Below are positions 39,740 through 49,586 of a stretch of 64,000 bases of DNA, one piece after another (positions within the stretch are counted from its first letter, which is position 1; every line of letters begins with the position of its first letter). The DNA comes from an uncultured Flavobacteriales bacterium (lineage in GTDB: Bacteria; Bacteroidota; Bacteroidia; Flavobacteriales; BACL11), in the NCBI GenBank assembly GCA_913063045.1, contig CAJXYM010000001.1, forward strand, positions 62,001-126,000, given 5' to 3'. Both the position numbers and the translations under genes were made by a program. Below the pieces are notes generated by a model that was given only the letters and a program-made list of their open reading frames with translations, did not search any database and was not told the origin of the DNA.

Positions 39740-41881
39740 ATGAAAAAAATAATATTAATAGGATTACTTACTTTTTTAACAATATCTGTATATTCACAAG
39801 CGACCCTTCCAACTACATGGAGCTTTGCAAATGTTAATCTTCCTGCTGGATGGACTGAATCAGGAACTAATTTTTACACTGCTTCAGGAAATACTCCTCC
39901 AGCAATGAAATTTGATGGTACAGGTGATTATTTAATTATAAATGTTAATAGTAACCCCGGTGATTTAACTTATTATCTTACAGGGAATGGGTTTTCAGGA
40001 GGAACTTTTAATGTTGAAGAGTCTGATTTTGGTAATATTTGGACAACTCTAAATACGCATAATTCACCACCAAATGCAAGCTATACAATGTTTACAGATA
40101 TTCCACAATCAACAACAAGATTTATACGATTCATATATACGAATAAAGTATCTGGTAACATTGGCCTGGATGATGTAAGTGTTGACATTGGAGCATCTAC
40201 TCCTGCTCAGGAGATTAATGTAACACAGTCAGGTAATTCACTAGTTACAGGCAGTACTTATATTGTAAATTCCCCAGTATCTGTACCAAATGCAACAACA
40301 TTTTTAATTGAAAATCTAGGAACTTTAGATACATTAAATATTACGTCTGCCACAATTTCTGGAATAAATTCATCTGATTTTTCTGTAGTTTCTTTTCCGT
40401 CAAATGTAGCGGCGACTAATTCAGAGATATTGATATTAAACTTTACCCCTTCAGCTTCAGGAACTAGAACAGCAGTTTTGAATATTGTCAGCAATGATGT
40501 AGATGAGCCTAATTATATTATTAATTTATATGGAATTGGAGGGACTTTAGCATCTGAGCCAATACAGCAAGCAGCAAATTTGATGTTTGCAAATATTAAA
40601 ACATTTACTATTAGTGCTTCCTTTAACCCTACTGATTCAGTTGATGGATATTTAGTTTTAAGAAAGAAAGGATCAGCTATTACTTCATTTCCTTTGGACG
40701 GAACTGTTTATCAAAGAGGTGATATTATTGGAGATGCTCAAGTAGTATACAGTAGTAACATAACCTCTGTAACTCCAAATAATATTGTAGCAGGCACAGA
40801 TTATTATTTTGCTATTTTTAGTTATAATGGCCCAAATATTTTTAGAAATTACTTAATAAATACTCCTCTAACTGGTAATATTATAACCCCTAATTCAATG
40901 ATGTCTTCTACATACTATGATAACATCAGTACTTCGTCTTTTTCCTTTATGAATGATTTACATGCTTTAACTAATCCTCATCAAGCTCAATATTATAGTT
41001 ATTATGATGATCTAATGATCGCTTTTTTTGAATCTAGAGATACAACATTAGACAGGAGAGTTGTGACTTGTGTTTATAGTGGTGAAAATAAGATCTACAG
41101 CGAACCTTTTGATTTTTCTGCAACTGGTTATAGTCGTGAGCATACTTATTGTCATAGCTGGATGCCAACAAATCCTGCACAAAATCTTCCTGAATATAGT
41201 GACTTTCATCACCTATTCCCGTCAAATTTAAATTCAGCAAATATTTTAAGAAGTAATAACCCTTTAGGAGAAGTTACAAATGTGACAACTTCTTTTTTAG
41301 GCTGTAAATCTGGAACTAATGCAAATGGACAAGTTGTTTTTGAGCCTAGAGATGAACATAAAGGTGATGCAGCAAGAGCTATTATGTACGAAGCAATTTG
41401 TTATACATCAATAAATGGAAATAGCTGGGCTCTTCCTAGCTATCAAGACCAAATGATACTGAAAAACTGGCATTTTCAAGATCCTCCAGATAATTGGGAG
41501 ATTGCAAGAAATGACTTTATTGACTCTATTCAAAATAATAGAAATCCATTTATTGATAGTATTAACTATGTATGCTTTATTGATTTTTCAAATATGTCAT
41601 ATGATCCTTCTGCTTGTACACCATCATCGAATCAAGAGTTCTTAAACCTTGGTTTTATTATTTATCCAAATCCATGTACAGACCAATTAAATATGTATGT
41701 TGATGCTACAACGATATCATCATATCAAATAATAGATAATTTAGGAAATATCGTTTTAAGTAAAGATGTCAATAGTCTAACAATAGTCAAATTAAATGTT
41801 TCAAAGCTAAATAGTGGAATATATTCCGTTAATGTAGTTACTCCATCTGGCAGGGCTCAAAAAACTATTGTGATTCAGTAA
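39740..41881 (+). CDS. secreted endonuclease I family nuclease with T9SS sorting domain
   Basis: REHTYCHSWMP...EYSDFHHLFPSNLNSANILRSNNPLGEV endonuclease I core; choice-of-anchor-D-like domain; C-terminal YPNPCTDQ...GRAQKTIVIQ. Confidence 0.9.
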   Translation: MKKIILIGLLTFLTISVYSQATLPTTWSFANVNLPAGWTESGTNFYTASGNTPPAMKFDGTGDYLIINVNSNPGDLTYYLTGNGFSGGTFNVEESDFGNIWTTLNTHNSPPNASYTMFTDIPQSTTRFIRFIYTNKVSGNIGLDDVSVDIGASTPAQEINVTQSGNSLVTGSTYIVNSPVSVPNATTFLIENLGTLDTLNITSATISGINSSDFSVVSFPSNVAATNSEILILNFTPSASGTRTAVLNIVSNDVDEPNYIINLYGIGGTLASEPIQQAANLMFANIKTFTISASFNPTDSVDGYLVLRKKGSAITSFPLDGTVYQRGDIIGDAQVVYSSNITSVTPNNIVAGTDYYFAIFSYNGPNIFRNYLINTPLTGNIITPNSMMSSTYYDNISTSSFSFMNDLHALTNPHQAQYYSYYDDLMIAFFESRDTTLDRRVVTCVYSGENKIYSEPFDFSATGYSREHTYCHSWMPTNPAQNLPEYSDFHHLFPSNLNSANILRSNNPLGEVTNVTTSFLGCKSGTNANGQVVFEPRDEHKGDAARAIMYEAICYTSINGNSWALPSYQDQMILKNWHFQDPPDNWEIARNDFIDSIQNNRNPFIDSINYVCFIDFSNMSYDPSACTPSSNQEFLNLGFIIYPNPCTDQLNMYVDATTISSYQIIDNLGNIVLSKDVNSLTIVKLNVSKLNSGIYSVNVVTPSGRAQKTIVIQ

Positions 41882-41901
41882 CTAATTATATGTAAAAGGG
41901 T

Positions 41902-43542
41902 TTATGCTTTTTTAAATATCCTTTCTACTCTTTGAGCAAAATACATTAAATATAGGAAGCAGAAAACAGTAACCCAGTATGAGCTATGAATACCAATTAT
42001 ATCCGCTAATTTCCCTTGTATAGGAGGTATGATAGCCCCTCCAAGAATCATCATAACTAGAAAAGCAGATCCTTGAGAGGTGTATTTCCCAAGACCTTTT
42101 ATACTGAGGGCGAAAATTGATGGCCACATAATTGAGCAAAATAGTCCTCCGCTAAGAAAAGCAAATATCGCAATTGTTCCAGTTGTAAATAATCCTATTA
42201 ACATAGCTAATACACCTAAAAGTCCAAAGGTTTTTAGTGTTAAAGCAGGTTTGTCTTTACCTATAAAGAATCCTGCTATTTGTATTGCTACACATATCGC
42301 AAAGGCAAATAAATGTTTTACTTCAAAACCAGAGATTGCATTTACAGATAAAACAACTCCAAAAGCAATATAAGGAACTAATATGTAAAGCCACTTTTTA
42401 AGCGAGTCAGAAGGATTAAATACTGTAATAGCTCCAGTCCATCTTCCAATCATTAGACCGCCCCAATACATTGAAATATATGGAGCAATTTGAGTATCAT
42501 TTAAAGAGCCAAATGCAGAAGTTTTTAATAATTCTCCTAAATTACTTTGAATCGAAACTTCTACTCCTACATATGTGAAAATTGCTAACATTCCTAAAAC
42601 AAGCTGTGGATATTGCATAGCTCCCCATCCTTCAGAATTCTTTTTTGCTAAGATATTTGAAATTAATAATCCTGCTACAACTACAACCAGACCGAGTAGA
42701 GAAAGATTTAAAATTAGAGAATCTGATGCTTCGCTTAAAGTTGCTCCATCTGCTAAACCAACATACTGATTAAATACCTGATAAAAAATTAGTATTAATA
42801 AAATAGTTATTGAAATTAGAGATGTCATGGCCTTAGATGCACCCAAAAAACTTGAGTCTTCTTTTCCTTCTGGAAGTTTTTTTGAAAAATGGAATAATGT
42901 AGCTGCAGCTAAAAATAATATTCCTACGGCTATATAAAGATATTGAACTACGGAAAGTGTAATATTTCCATCATTTATTTCTTTATTTAAATCTATATCT
43001 GCGCTAGCTGCTGTCCCAAATAAGGCTAATGAAACTACTATTGGACCAATTGCAGTTCCAAATGAGTTTACTCCGCCAGCAAGATTTAGTCTATGTGATC
43101 CTTTTGAAGGTTCTCCCAAAGAAATTGCAAAAGGATTTGCAGCCGTTTGTTGTAAAGAAAAGCCAAGCCCTACAATAAAAAGAGCTCCTAAAATATAAGT
43201 AAACGCAGAAGAATCTCCTGGGCTTGCACCATTAACAGCTATTACCATTGCACATGCTCCTATAGCAGATAATAATAATCCTTTTACGATACTGCTCTTA
43301 AATCCCCAAGAATTCATAATATCTGTATTTCTTATGCTAGAAAATATAAATAGCATAAGCGCGCCAATGTAGTAAGCTCCATAAAACGCAAAATCTATTA
43401 ATTGACTTTGAAATTGATCTAAGTTAAAGAAGGTTTTGCAAAAAGGAATAAACACACCATTACTTGCAGCAATAAATCCCCAAAAGAAGAATACTGTTAC
43501 TAGAGTTAATAGTGCTTGTTTGTAGTTTTTATTATCGTTCAT
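41902..43542 (-). CDS. sugar MFS transporter (FucP/NagP-like)
   Basis: Multi-[42 protein letters not shown]. Confidence 0.88.
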   Translation of the reverse strand: MNDNKNYKQALLTLVTVFFFWGFIAASNGVFIPFCKTFFNLDQFQSQLIDFAFYGAYYIGALMLFIFSSIRNTDIMNSWGFKSSIVKGLLLSAIGACAMVIAVNGASPGDSSAFTYILGALFIVGLGFSLQQTAANPFAISLGEPSKGSHRLNLAGGVNSFGTAIGPIVVSLALFGTAASADIDLNKEINDGNITLSVVQYLYIAVGILFLAAATLFHFSKKLPEGKEDSSFLGASKAMTSLISITILLILIFYQVFNQYVGLADGATLSEASDSLILNLSLLGLVVVVAGLLISNILAKKNSEGWGAMQYPQLVLGMLAIFTYVGVEVSIQSNLGELLKTSAFGSLNDTQIAPYISMYWGGLMIGRWTGAITVFNPSDSLKKWLYILVPYIAFGVVLSVNAISGFEVKHLFAFAICVAIQIAGFFIGKDKPALTLKTFGLLGVLAMLIGLFTTGTIAIFAFLSGGLFCSIMWPSIFALSIKGLGKYTSQGSAFLVMMILGGAIIPPIQGKLADIIGIHSSYWVTVFCFLYLMYFAQRVERIFKKA

Positions 43543-43549
43543 TATTTAA

Positions 43550-46438
43550 TTATTTAATTATTATTTCATCTACAAAAATCCAAGTTTTTCCGCCGGCTCC
43601 AAGATGCCATTCAGGACAGATTCCATAGTTTTTTGCCTTTATTTTTACATATCTTGTTTTAATTCCATTTATCTCTAATTGAATATCTTTATGAAAACTT
43701 CCTTCAATATTCTCTGGGGTTTCTGTGTTTATTTTGCCTAAATAATCATAATTCTCACCATCCAATGAACTCCAGTATTCTACATTTTTTGGATAAAAAA
43801 TCCATGATCTAATATCTTGATGACAGCCCAAAGATATAGATTTAATTTTTTGAATTTTGTTTAAATCTATTACTACTTCTAAGTTTTCTCTATATCCTTG
43901 CCAATTACCTGTTCTATAGTTTACTCCCCCTCGTAGTTGATCTATAAGAGTTTTATCTCCTGCTGCTGCATATTGATTTGCATATTTACTAGAGATTTGA
44001 ATACTTTTACTATTATCAATTTTAAAATATTTTGCAGTAACTCGTTTACTCTCTATCTTACCTTTTTTAGCGTAAATAGTTATTTCTGTATTATTAGAAA
44101 TTACTATTGGAGATAGGTATTTTTGAAAACCTCTTCCTTTAATAGAGAAGAATATTTGCGAACTATCAACAGTCCCTAGCTCTATATAATGATCTTTTAC
44201 AAATGTTTGACTCTTAGAGATAAAAAACGGTACTGCAACTATTTTATTTGAAGTAATTATGGAATATGGACGATTTTCTTCTCCCCAACTACTTGGGTTT
44301 TCTCCCATATTAAAAAGTAGTTCACCTCCATTAGTTATAGTGCTGTGTTTTAAAAAACTATTATTAAACTCTTTACCATTTAGCGTGGCAGATTGTATAT
44401 ATATATTATCGCTATTCAGATTTTTAGTTCTTATTTTAAAGGTATTTCCATTTTCAAGATTAATAGTTGCCGCATCAAATAATGGCGTTCCAATTGTGTA
44501 ATAATCTAAGCCTGGTGTTACTGGGTAAAATCCTAAACTACTTAAAACATACCATGCAGACATTTGACCACAGTCTTCATTTCCAGATAAGCCATCTGGT
44601 AAATTTGAATACTGCTCATTCATAATTTGTGCTGTATATTTTTGTGTTTTTGATGGTTTTCCAATAAAATTATATAGATAGGCCATATGGTGGCTAGGCT
44701 CATTCCCATGGGCATATTGACCTATTAAACCGGTTACATCTGGCTGATGTCTTCCTGAGGTAACGCTCGAAGATTCAAACATTGCGTCTAAATGTTTTTC
44801 ATAAGATAATTCTCCACCTTTAAGTTTAATATGTCCTGATATGTCTTGCGGAACAAAGAGAGAGTATTGCCATGCATTTGCTTCAGTATAATTAAAGTTA
44901 ACTTCTTCAGGCTTGAACGGACCAAACCAAGAATAAGAATTTTTACCTCTAAAAAATCCCGTTTCAGGGTCATAAAGATTTTTATAGTATTGAGCTCTTT
45001 TATAAAATCTCTTAGCTATCTCTTTTTTACCTAGTGAATCAGCCATAACTGCTATGCACCAATCATCGTATGCATATTCTAAGTTCTTTGACACAGATTC
45101 TGGCTCATCACTTGCCCTTATAAATCCATTTTTTTTATAAGCTTTTAGACCATGTGTATTACTTTCAGCAGAAAGTACCATAGCATTTAATGCCATATCT
45201 GTATCATAATCTCTAATGCCTTTTATATATGCATCAACAATCACTGGAATAGCATGATAACCGATCATACAATCTGTATAATTACCAGCTAATTCCCATA
45301 TCGGTAATTTTCCTCCATCTTGAAATTGCCTCAAAAGTGTTCTAATAAATTCGTTAGTTTTTTTAGTTTCTAAAATTGTAAAGAGAGGATGGCTTGCTCT
45401 AAAAGTATCCCAGAGTGAGAATACCGTATAATGATTATCAGGAGAATTATGTTTTTTTAAATCCATACCATTATAATTTCCGTTAATATCGTTATAGGTA
45501 TTAGGAGCTAGAAAAGAATGATATAAAGCAGTGTAGAATATTTCTTTTTTTTCTTTAGATTTTGTTTTAATTTGAATTTTATTTAGCTGATTATTCCAAA
45601 TTGCTTGTGCGTTTTTTTTAGTTTGGTTAAAATCCAAATTTACTATTTCATTAAAGTTTTCGATTGCTCCTAGGCTATCAACAGCAGAAATTGAGACCTT
45701 AGTTACAAGAGGTTTTTTTAGTTTACCAAAAGTTAAACCTAAAATATTTTTTTCATTATTAAGTGTGTAATTTATAAAAGGATGAGAAAGCTTTATTAAA
45801 AAATAAACTCTTTGTTCTCTTGCCCACTCATCTGAATATCTAAATCCTGAAATAGTCATACTATCAATAATGTTAATATTATGTTTTAAAAGTTTATCTC
45901 TGTGCTTTAAGTCTAAAATTAAATTAGCATTATCTTTTTTGCTATATGAGTATTTATGAATTCCGCTTCTTAATGATGTTGTTAATTCTACATTAATGTC
46001 ATAGTCTTCAAGAAAAACTTGATAATAGCCTGGTTCAGATTTTTCATTATTATGTGAGAATTTCGAGCTATAGCCAAGTTCGTTGATTTGTTTATTTGAG
46101 TTTTTTGATTCTATAACACCATTTGAAAGGTTTACTTCTCCAGATGTTGGCATTAATAGAACGTCTCCATAATCTGATATTCCTGTACCGCTTAAGTGAG
46201 TATGGGAAAACCCATATATTATAGAGTCTGTATAATGATAGCCTCCACATCCATCCCAACCTTCAAGTCTTGTGTCTGGGCTTAATTGCATCATTCCAAA
46301 AGGAAGAGAAACACCAGGATAGGTATGGCCATGTCCTCCTGTGCCTATAAATGTATTAACATATTTAATTGGAGTATTGATGTTATTACATGAGATTGTT
46401 AGGGTAATAAGTATAAATAGTAAATTTTTCTTTTTCAT
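43550..46438 (-). CDS. GH92 alpha-mannosidase lipoprotein with C-terminal F5/8-type domain
   Basis: VNTFIGTGGHGHTYPGVSLPFGMMQLSPDTR, FSLWDTFRASHPLF, GNEDCGQMSAWYVLSSLGFYPVTPG; lipobox ITLTISC. Confidence 0.95.
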   Translation of the reverse strand: MKKKNLLFILITLTISCNNINTPIKYVNTFIGTGGHGHTYPGVSLPFGMMQLSPDTRLEGWDGCGGYHYTDSIIYGFSHTHLSGTGISDYGDVLLMPTSGEVNLSNGVIESKNSNKQINELGYSSKFSHNNEKSEPGYYQVFLEDYDINVELTTSLRSGIHKYSYSKKDNANLILDLKHRDKLLKHNINIIDSMTISGFRYSDEWAREQRVYFLIKLSHPFINYTLNNEKNILGLTFGKLKKPLVTKVSISAVDSLGAIENFNEIVNLDFNQTKKNAQAIWNNQLNKIQIKTKSKEKKEIFYTALYHSFLAPNTYNDINGNYNGMDLKKHNSPDNHYTVFSLWDTFRASHPLFTILETKKTNEFIRTLLRQFQDGGKLPIWELAGNYTDCMIGYHAIPVIVDAYIKGIRDYDTDMALNAMVLSAESNTHGLKAYKKNGFIRASDEPESVSKNLEYAYDDWCIAVMADSLGKKEIAKRFYKRAQYYKNLYDPETGFFRGKNSYSWFGPFKPEEVNFNYTEANAWQYSLFVPQDISGHIKLKGGELSYEKHLDAMFESSSVTSGRHQPDVTGLIGQYAHGNEPSHHMAYLYNFIGKPSKTQKYTAQIMNEQYSNLPDGLSGNEDCGQMSAWYVLSSLGFYPVTPGLDYYTIGTPLFDAATINLENGNTFKIRTKNLNSDNIYIQSATLNGKEFNNSFLKHSTITNGGELLFNMGENPSSWGEENRPYSIITSNKIVAVPFFISKSQTFVKDHYIELGTVDSSQIFFSIKGRGFQKYLSPIVISNNTEITIYAKKGKIESKRVTAKYFKIDNSKSIQISSKYANQYAAAGDKTLIDQLRGGVNYRTGNWQGYRENLEVVIDLNKIQKIKSISLGCHQDIRSWIFYPKNVEYWSSLDGENYDYLGKINTETPENIEGSFHKDIQLEINGIKTRYVKIKAKNYGICPEWHLGAGGKTWIFVDEIIIK

Positions 46439-48606
46439 TCTATTATGATTTGGTCTATAAATGTCCAGCTTTTTGATCCAGCTGCAGGATGTTCCATAGG
46501 AAGATTACCATAAGTCTTAGCAATAATTTTTATAAAACGTGTTTTTTGTTTTTGTGTGAAAATAAAATCTTTTATAAATTTTCCCTCCTTCATGGGGTCT
46601 GATTTATGATTAATAGTTTGGATCTTTTTAAACTCTTCACCATTTTTAGAGGTAAGTATTTCTACTTTTTGAGGAATAATAATCCAAGAAAGATGATATT
46701 GAAAGAAAGATGTTTGAACCTTTGAGAAAGTAGTTTCTTCTTCTAAGTCAATTATTACCTCAACATCCTTTCCAAAGAAACCTTGCCACTGCCCATCTCT
46801 AAAGTTTGTGTTATTTCCTGAAACACCATTTGTTAAAGACCCTTGTCCGGGATAGTTTTTATCAAAATTAGTTAGGTATTTTGTTTTTTTACCTAAAGCT
46901 AGATGATGATTTAGTGTTAATGATTTTTTAGCCGGAAATTTTCTTTTTGAGTTAACTTCTTTGACGTTAATAATTACGCTAGTATCTATCAAAAATGCAT
47001 TTGTATATTTTTCCCACAGACCATTATTAAGACTGTATTCAATATCCATATCATTATCGCCTTTTTCAATTTCAATTTGAAATTGATGATTAAGAACTGT
47101 GCTGTTTATTTTAATAGGAGTCTTTTCATATCCATATTTTACTCCTAAAACATCTAGTTTTTTATAATGTTTATCAACTCTTTTTTTAAACTCATTAAAG
47201 TTCTTTTCTTTTTTACTCCAGAGAACTTCGGAGATGGCTAATATTCTTGGGAAAACTTTTGAGTCAATAGTTTCCTGGGGGGCATGCTCACTCCACATAT
47301 TACATTCTCCTCCAATTATATACTTGCTTTGTTCATTAGTTAGGCCTTTTGGAATAGGCTCAAAAGAATATACTTTTTTTAAATCTATAGCTTCTAGGTC
47401 ATAATCAAAATAACAATGAGAGGTAGGAGACATAATTGCCTCGTGATTATTTTGTGCAGCTATTACCCCACCTTCCATTCCTCGCCAAGACTGTATTGTT
47501 GCTGATGGAGCGATGCCACCTTCTATTATTTCATCCCATCCAATTATTTTTTTTCCTTTACTCTCAATAAATTTTTCTATTCTTTTTATAAAGTATGATT
47601 GTAGTTCATGTTCATCTTTTAAATTTTGAGATTGTATTTTTTGTTGACATTTCACACATTCCTTCCATCTAAATTTAGGAGCTTCATCACCTCCAATATG
47701 AATATATTTTGATGGAAATATTTCTATAACTTCAGTTAAAACATTTTCTAAGAATGTATAAACACTGTCGTTTCCAGCGCAGTAAATATCTTTAAAAACA
47801 CCCCAATCATTTTCAACTTCTATTGATTTTCCTGTACAAGATAGTTGAGGGTAAGAAGCAATAGCGGCTACTGAATGTCCGGGAAGTTCAATTTCAGGAA
47901 TAATTTCTACATGTCTAATTTGCGCATATTTAATTATTTCTATTAAGTCTTTTTTGGTGTAGAATCCTCCGTATTTTTCTCCATTCTTATTGTTTCTCCA
48001 AGCTCCTATTTCAGTTAGTTTTGGATACTTTTCTATTTCTACTCTCCAACCCTGATCTTCAGTTAAGTGAAGGTGTAAAATATTCATTTTATGATAAGCA
48101 AGTAGATCTATATATCTCTTTATAAATTCTTTGTCCATAAAATGTCTACAACAGTCTAAAAGCATACCCCGCCACTTAAATCTTGGAAAATCATGAATTT
48201 CTACACAAGGAGTTACTATATCCTTTAATTCTTTGTATTTATTAGGAAGCAGCTGTATTAAACTTTGAATTCCGTGCATTTGTCCTTTGCCTGTTGCTGC
48301 CTCAATGATTATATTTTTTTTAGAGATATATAAAAAGTATTCTTCTTCTAAAAGATTAATATTCTTTTTAAGTATAATAGAATTTTTATTCCCATTAAGT
48401 TTAAATGGCAGCTGATTCTGAAGATATTTTGCTTCACTTAAAAATAAACTATCATAGTTTATTCCTGTATCTGAGTTTAAATTAAAAGATCCAGTTTTAT
48501 AAATAATATTCTGTGGATTAGGAATAATATTAGCTATTTCTTTTTTTTCTATTTTCTGAAAGCAGGAAGTTAATATAAGTATTAGTAACAAATAAATTCT
48601 GGTCAT
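46435..48606 (-). CDS. GH20 beta-N-acetylhexosaminidase lipoprotein with C-terminal F5/8-type domain
   Basis: FKWRGMLLDCCRHFM, HLHLTEDQGWRVEI, HIGGDEAPK; lipobox ILTSC. Confidence 0.95.
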   Translation of the reverse strand: MTRIYLLLILILTSCFQKIEKKEIANIIPNPQNIIYKTGSFNLNSDTGINYDSLFLSEAKYLQNQLPFKLNGNKNSIILKKNINLLEEEYFLYISKKNIIIEAATGKGQMHGIQSLIQLLPNKYKELKDIVTPCVEIHDFPRFKWRGMLLDCCRHFMDKEFIKRYIDLLAYHKMNILHLHLTEDQGWRVEIEKYPKLTEIGAWRNNKNGEKYGGFYTKKDLIEIIKYAQIRHVEIIPEIELPGHSVAAIASYPQLSCTGKSIEVENDWGVFKDIYCAGNDSVYTFLENVLTEVIEIFPSKYIHIGGDEAPKFRWKECVKCQQKIQSQNLKDEHELQSYFIKRIEKFIESKGKKIIGWDEIIEGGIAPSATIQSWRGMEGGVIAAQNNHEAIMSPTSHCYFDYDLEAIDLKKVYSFEPIPKGLTNEQSKYIIGGECNMWSEHAPQETIDSKVFPRILAISEVLWSKKEKNFNEFKKRVDKHYKKLDVLGVKYGYEKTPIKINSTVLNHQFQIEIEKGDNDMDIEYSLNNGLWEKYTNAFLIDTSVIINVKEVNSKRKFPAKKSLTLNHHLALGKKTKYLTNFDKNYPGQGSLTNGVSGNNTNFRDGQWQGFFGKDVEVIIDLEEETTFSKVQTSFFQYHLSWIIIPQKVEILTSKNGEEFKKIQTINHKSDPMKEGKFIKDFIFTQKQKTRFIKIIAKTYGNLPMEHPAAGSKSWTFIDQIIIE

Positions 48607-49583
48607 CTAATAAAAGATGATGCATTAATCATTTTGTTTAATCCGTTTTGATGTAAAGCATAATCAAAACCCGCTTGTACAGAATAAGAACCATGTTCCC
48701 CCTCTTTATTTATTGCGAGGTATCCAATCTGCATATTTTTATAATTTTGATTTTTCACTATTCTTGAGATGCCTTCCTCGCATGCTTCTTGTGGAGATGC
48801 GCCTTGTCTCATTAATTCAACAATTAAGAATGATCCTAGTGTTTTCATAACCGCCTCACCAACTCCAGTTGCACAGCATCCTCCAACTTCATTATCTACA
48901 AACATTCCAGCACCTATAATCGGAGAGTCTCCAACCCGACCATGCATTTTCCAGGCTAATCCAGATGTAGTACATGCACCAGAAATATTCCCTTTAAGGT
49001 CGATTGCTAAAAGTCCAATTGTATCATGATTTTCAACATTAATTATTGGTTTGTATTTAGAATCTTTTAGCCACTCTTCCCACTTTTCTTTTGCTTTATC
49101 AGTTAAAAGATCTTCTTTCTGAAACCCGTTTTTTAGAGCAAATTGTAACGCTCCTTCTCCTGATAACATAACATGAGGAGTATTATCCATGACTTTCCTA
49201 GCTACGGATATTGGATGTTTTATATCTTGAAGAAAACTAACAGAGCCACAATTACCTGTGTGATCCATTATACATGCATCTAATGTCACATGACCATCTC
49301 TGTCTGGCCATCCTCCATATCCTACGCTAGTACATTCTGGATCTGCCTCAGTTACATATACTCCTGCCTCAACAGCATCTATTGCGTCGAAACCATTATT
49401 AATTAATTTAAAGGCTTCTTCGTTGGCGTCTAAACCATGCTTCCAGGTAGATATAACAATTGGTAGTTTTTTAATTGAGTATTTATTTTTTCTGCTAAAT
49501 TTTGCTGACGCTAGCTCTGGGGCTAATATTGCACCTATTGCTCCAATAGATGTTTTTTTAATAAAACTTCTTCTATTTGACAT
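48603..49583 (-). CDS. N4-(beta-N-acetylglucosaminyl)-L-asparaginase (glycosylasparaginase), Tat-exported
   Basis: Twin-arginine NRRSFIKK; autoprocessing HDTIGLLAID; GRVGDSPIIGAG, CCATGVGEAVMK. Confidence 0.95.
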   Translation of the reverse strand: MSNRRSFIKKTSIGAIGAILAPELASAKFSRKNKYSIKKLPIVISTWKHGLDANEEAFKLINNGFDAIDAVEAGVYVTEADPECTSVGYGGWPDRDGHVTLDACIMDHTGNCGSVSFLQDIKHPISVARKVMDNTPHVMLSGEGALQFALKNGFQKEDLLTDKAKEKWEEWLKDSKYKPIINVENHDTIGLLAIDLKGNISGACTTSGLAWKMHGRVGDSPIIGAGMFVDNEVGGCCATGVGEAVMKTLGSFLIVELMRQGASPQEACEEGISRIVKNQNYKNMQIGYLAINKEGEHGSYSVQAGFDYALHQNGLNKMINASSFIR

Positions 49584-49586
49584 ATC

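Noticed and set aside
47066-47086. TCAATTTCAATTTGAAATTGA near-palindrome in the GH20 gene
   Set aside because: Short and AT-rich within coding sequence; plausible by chance in this composition.
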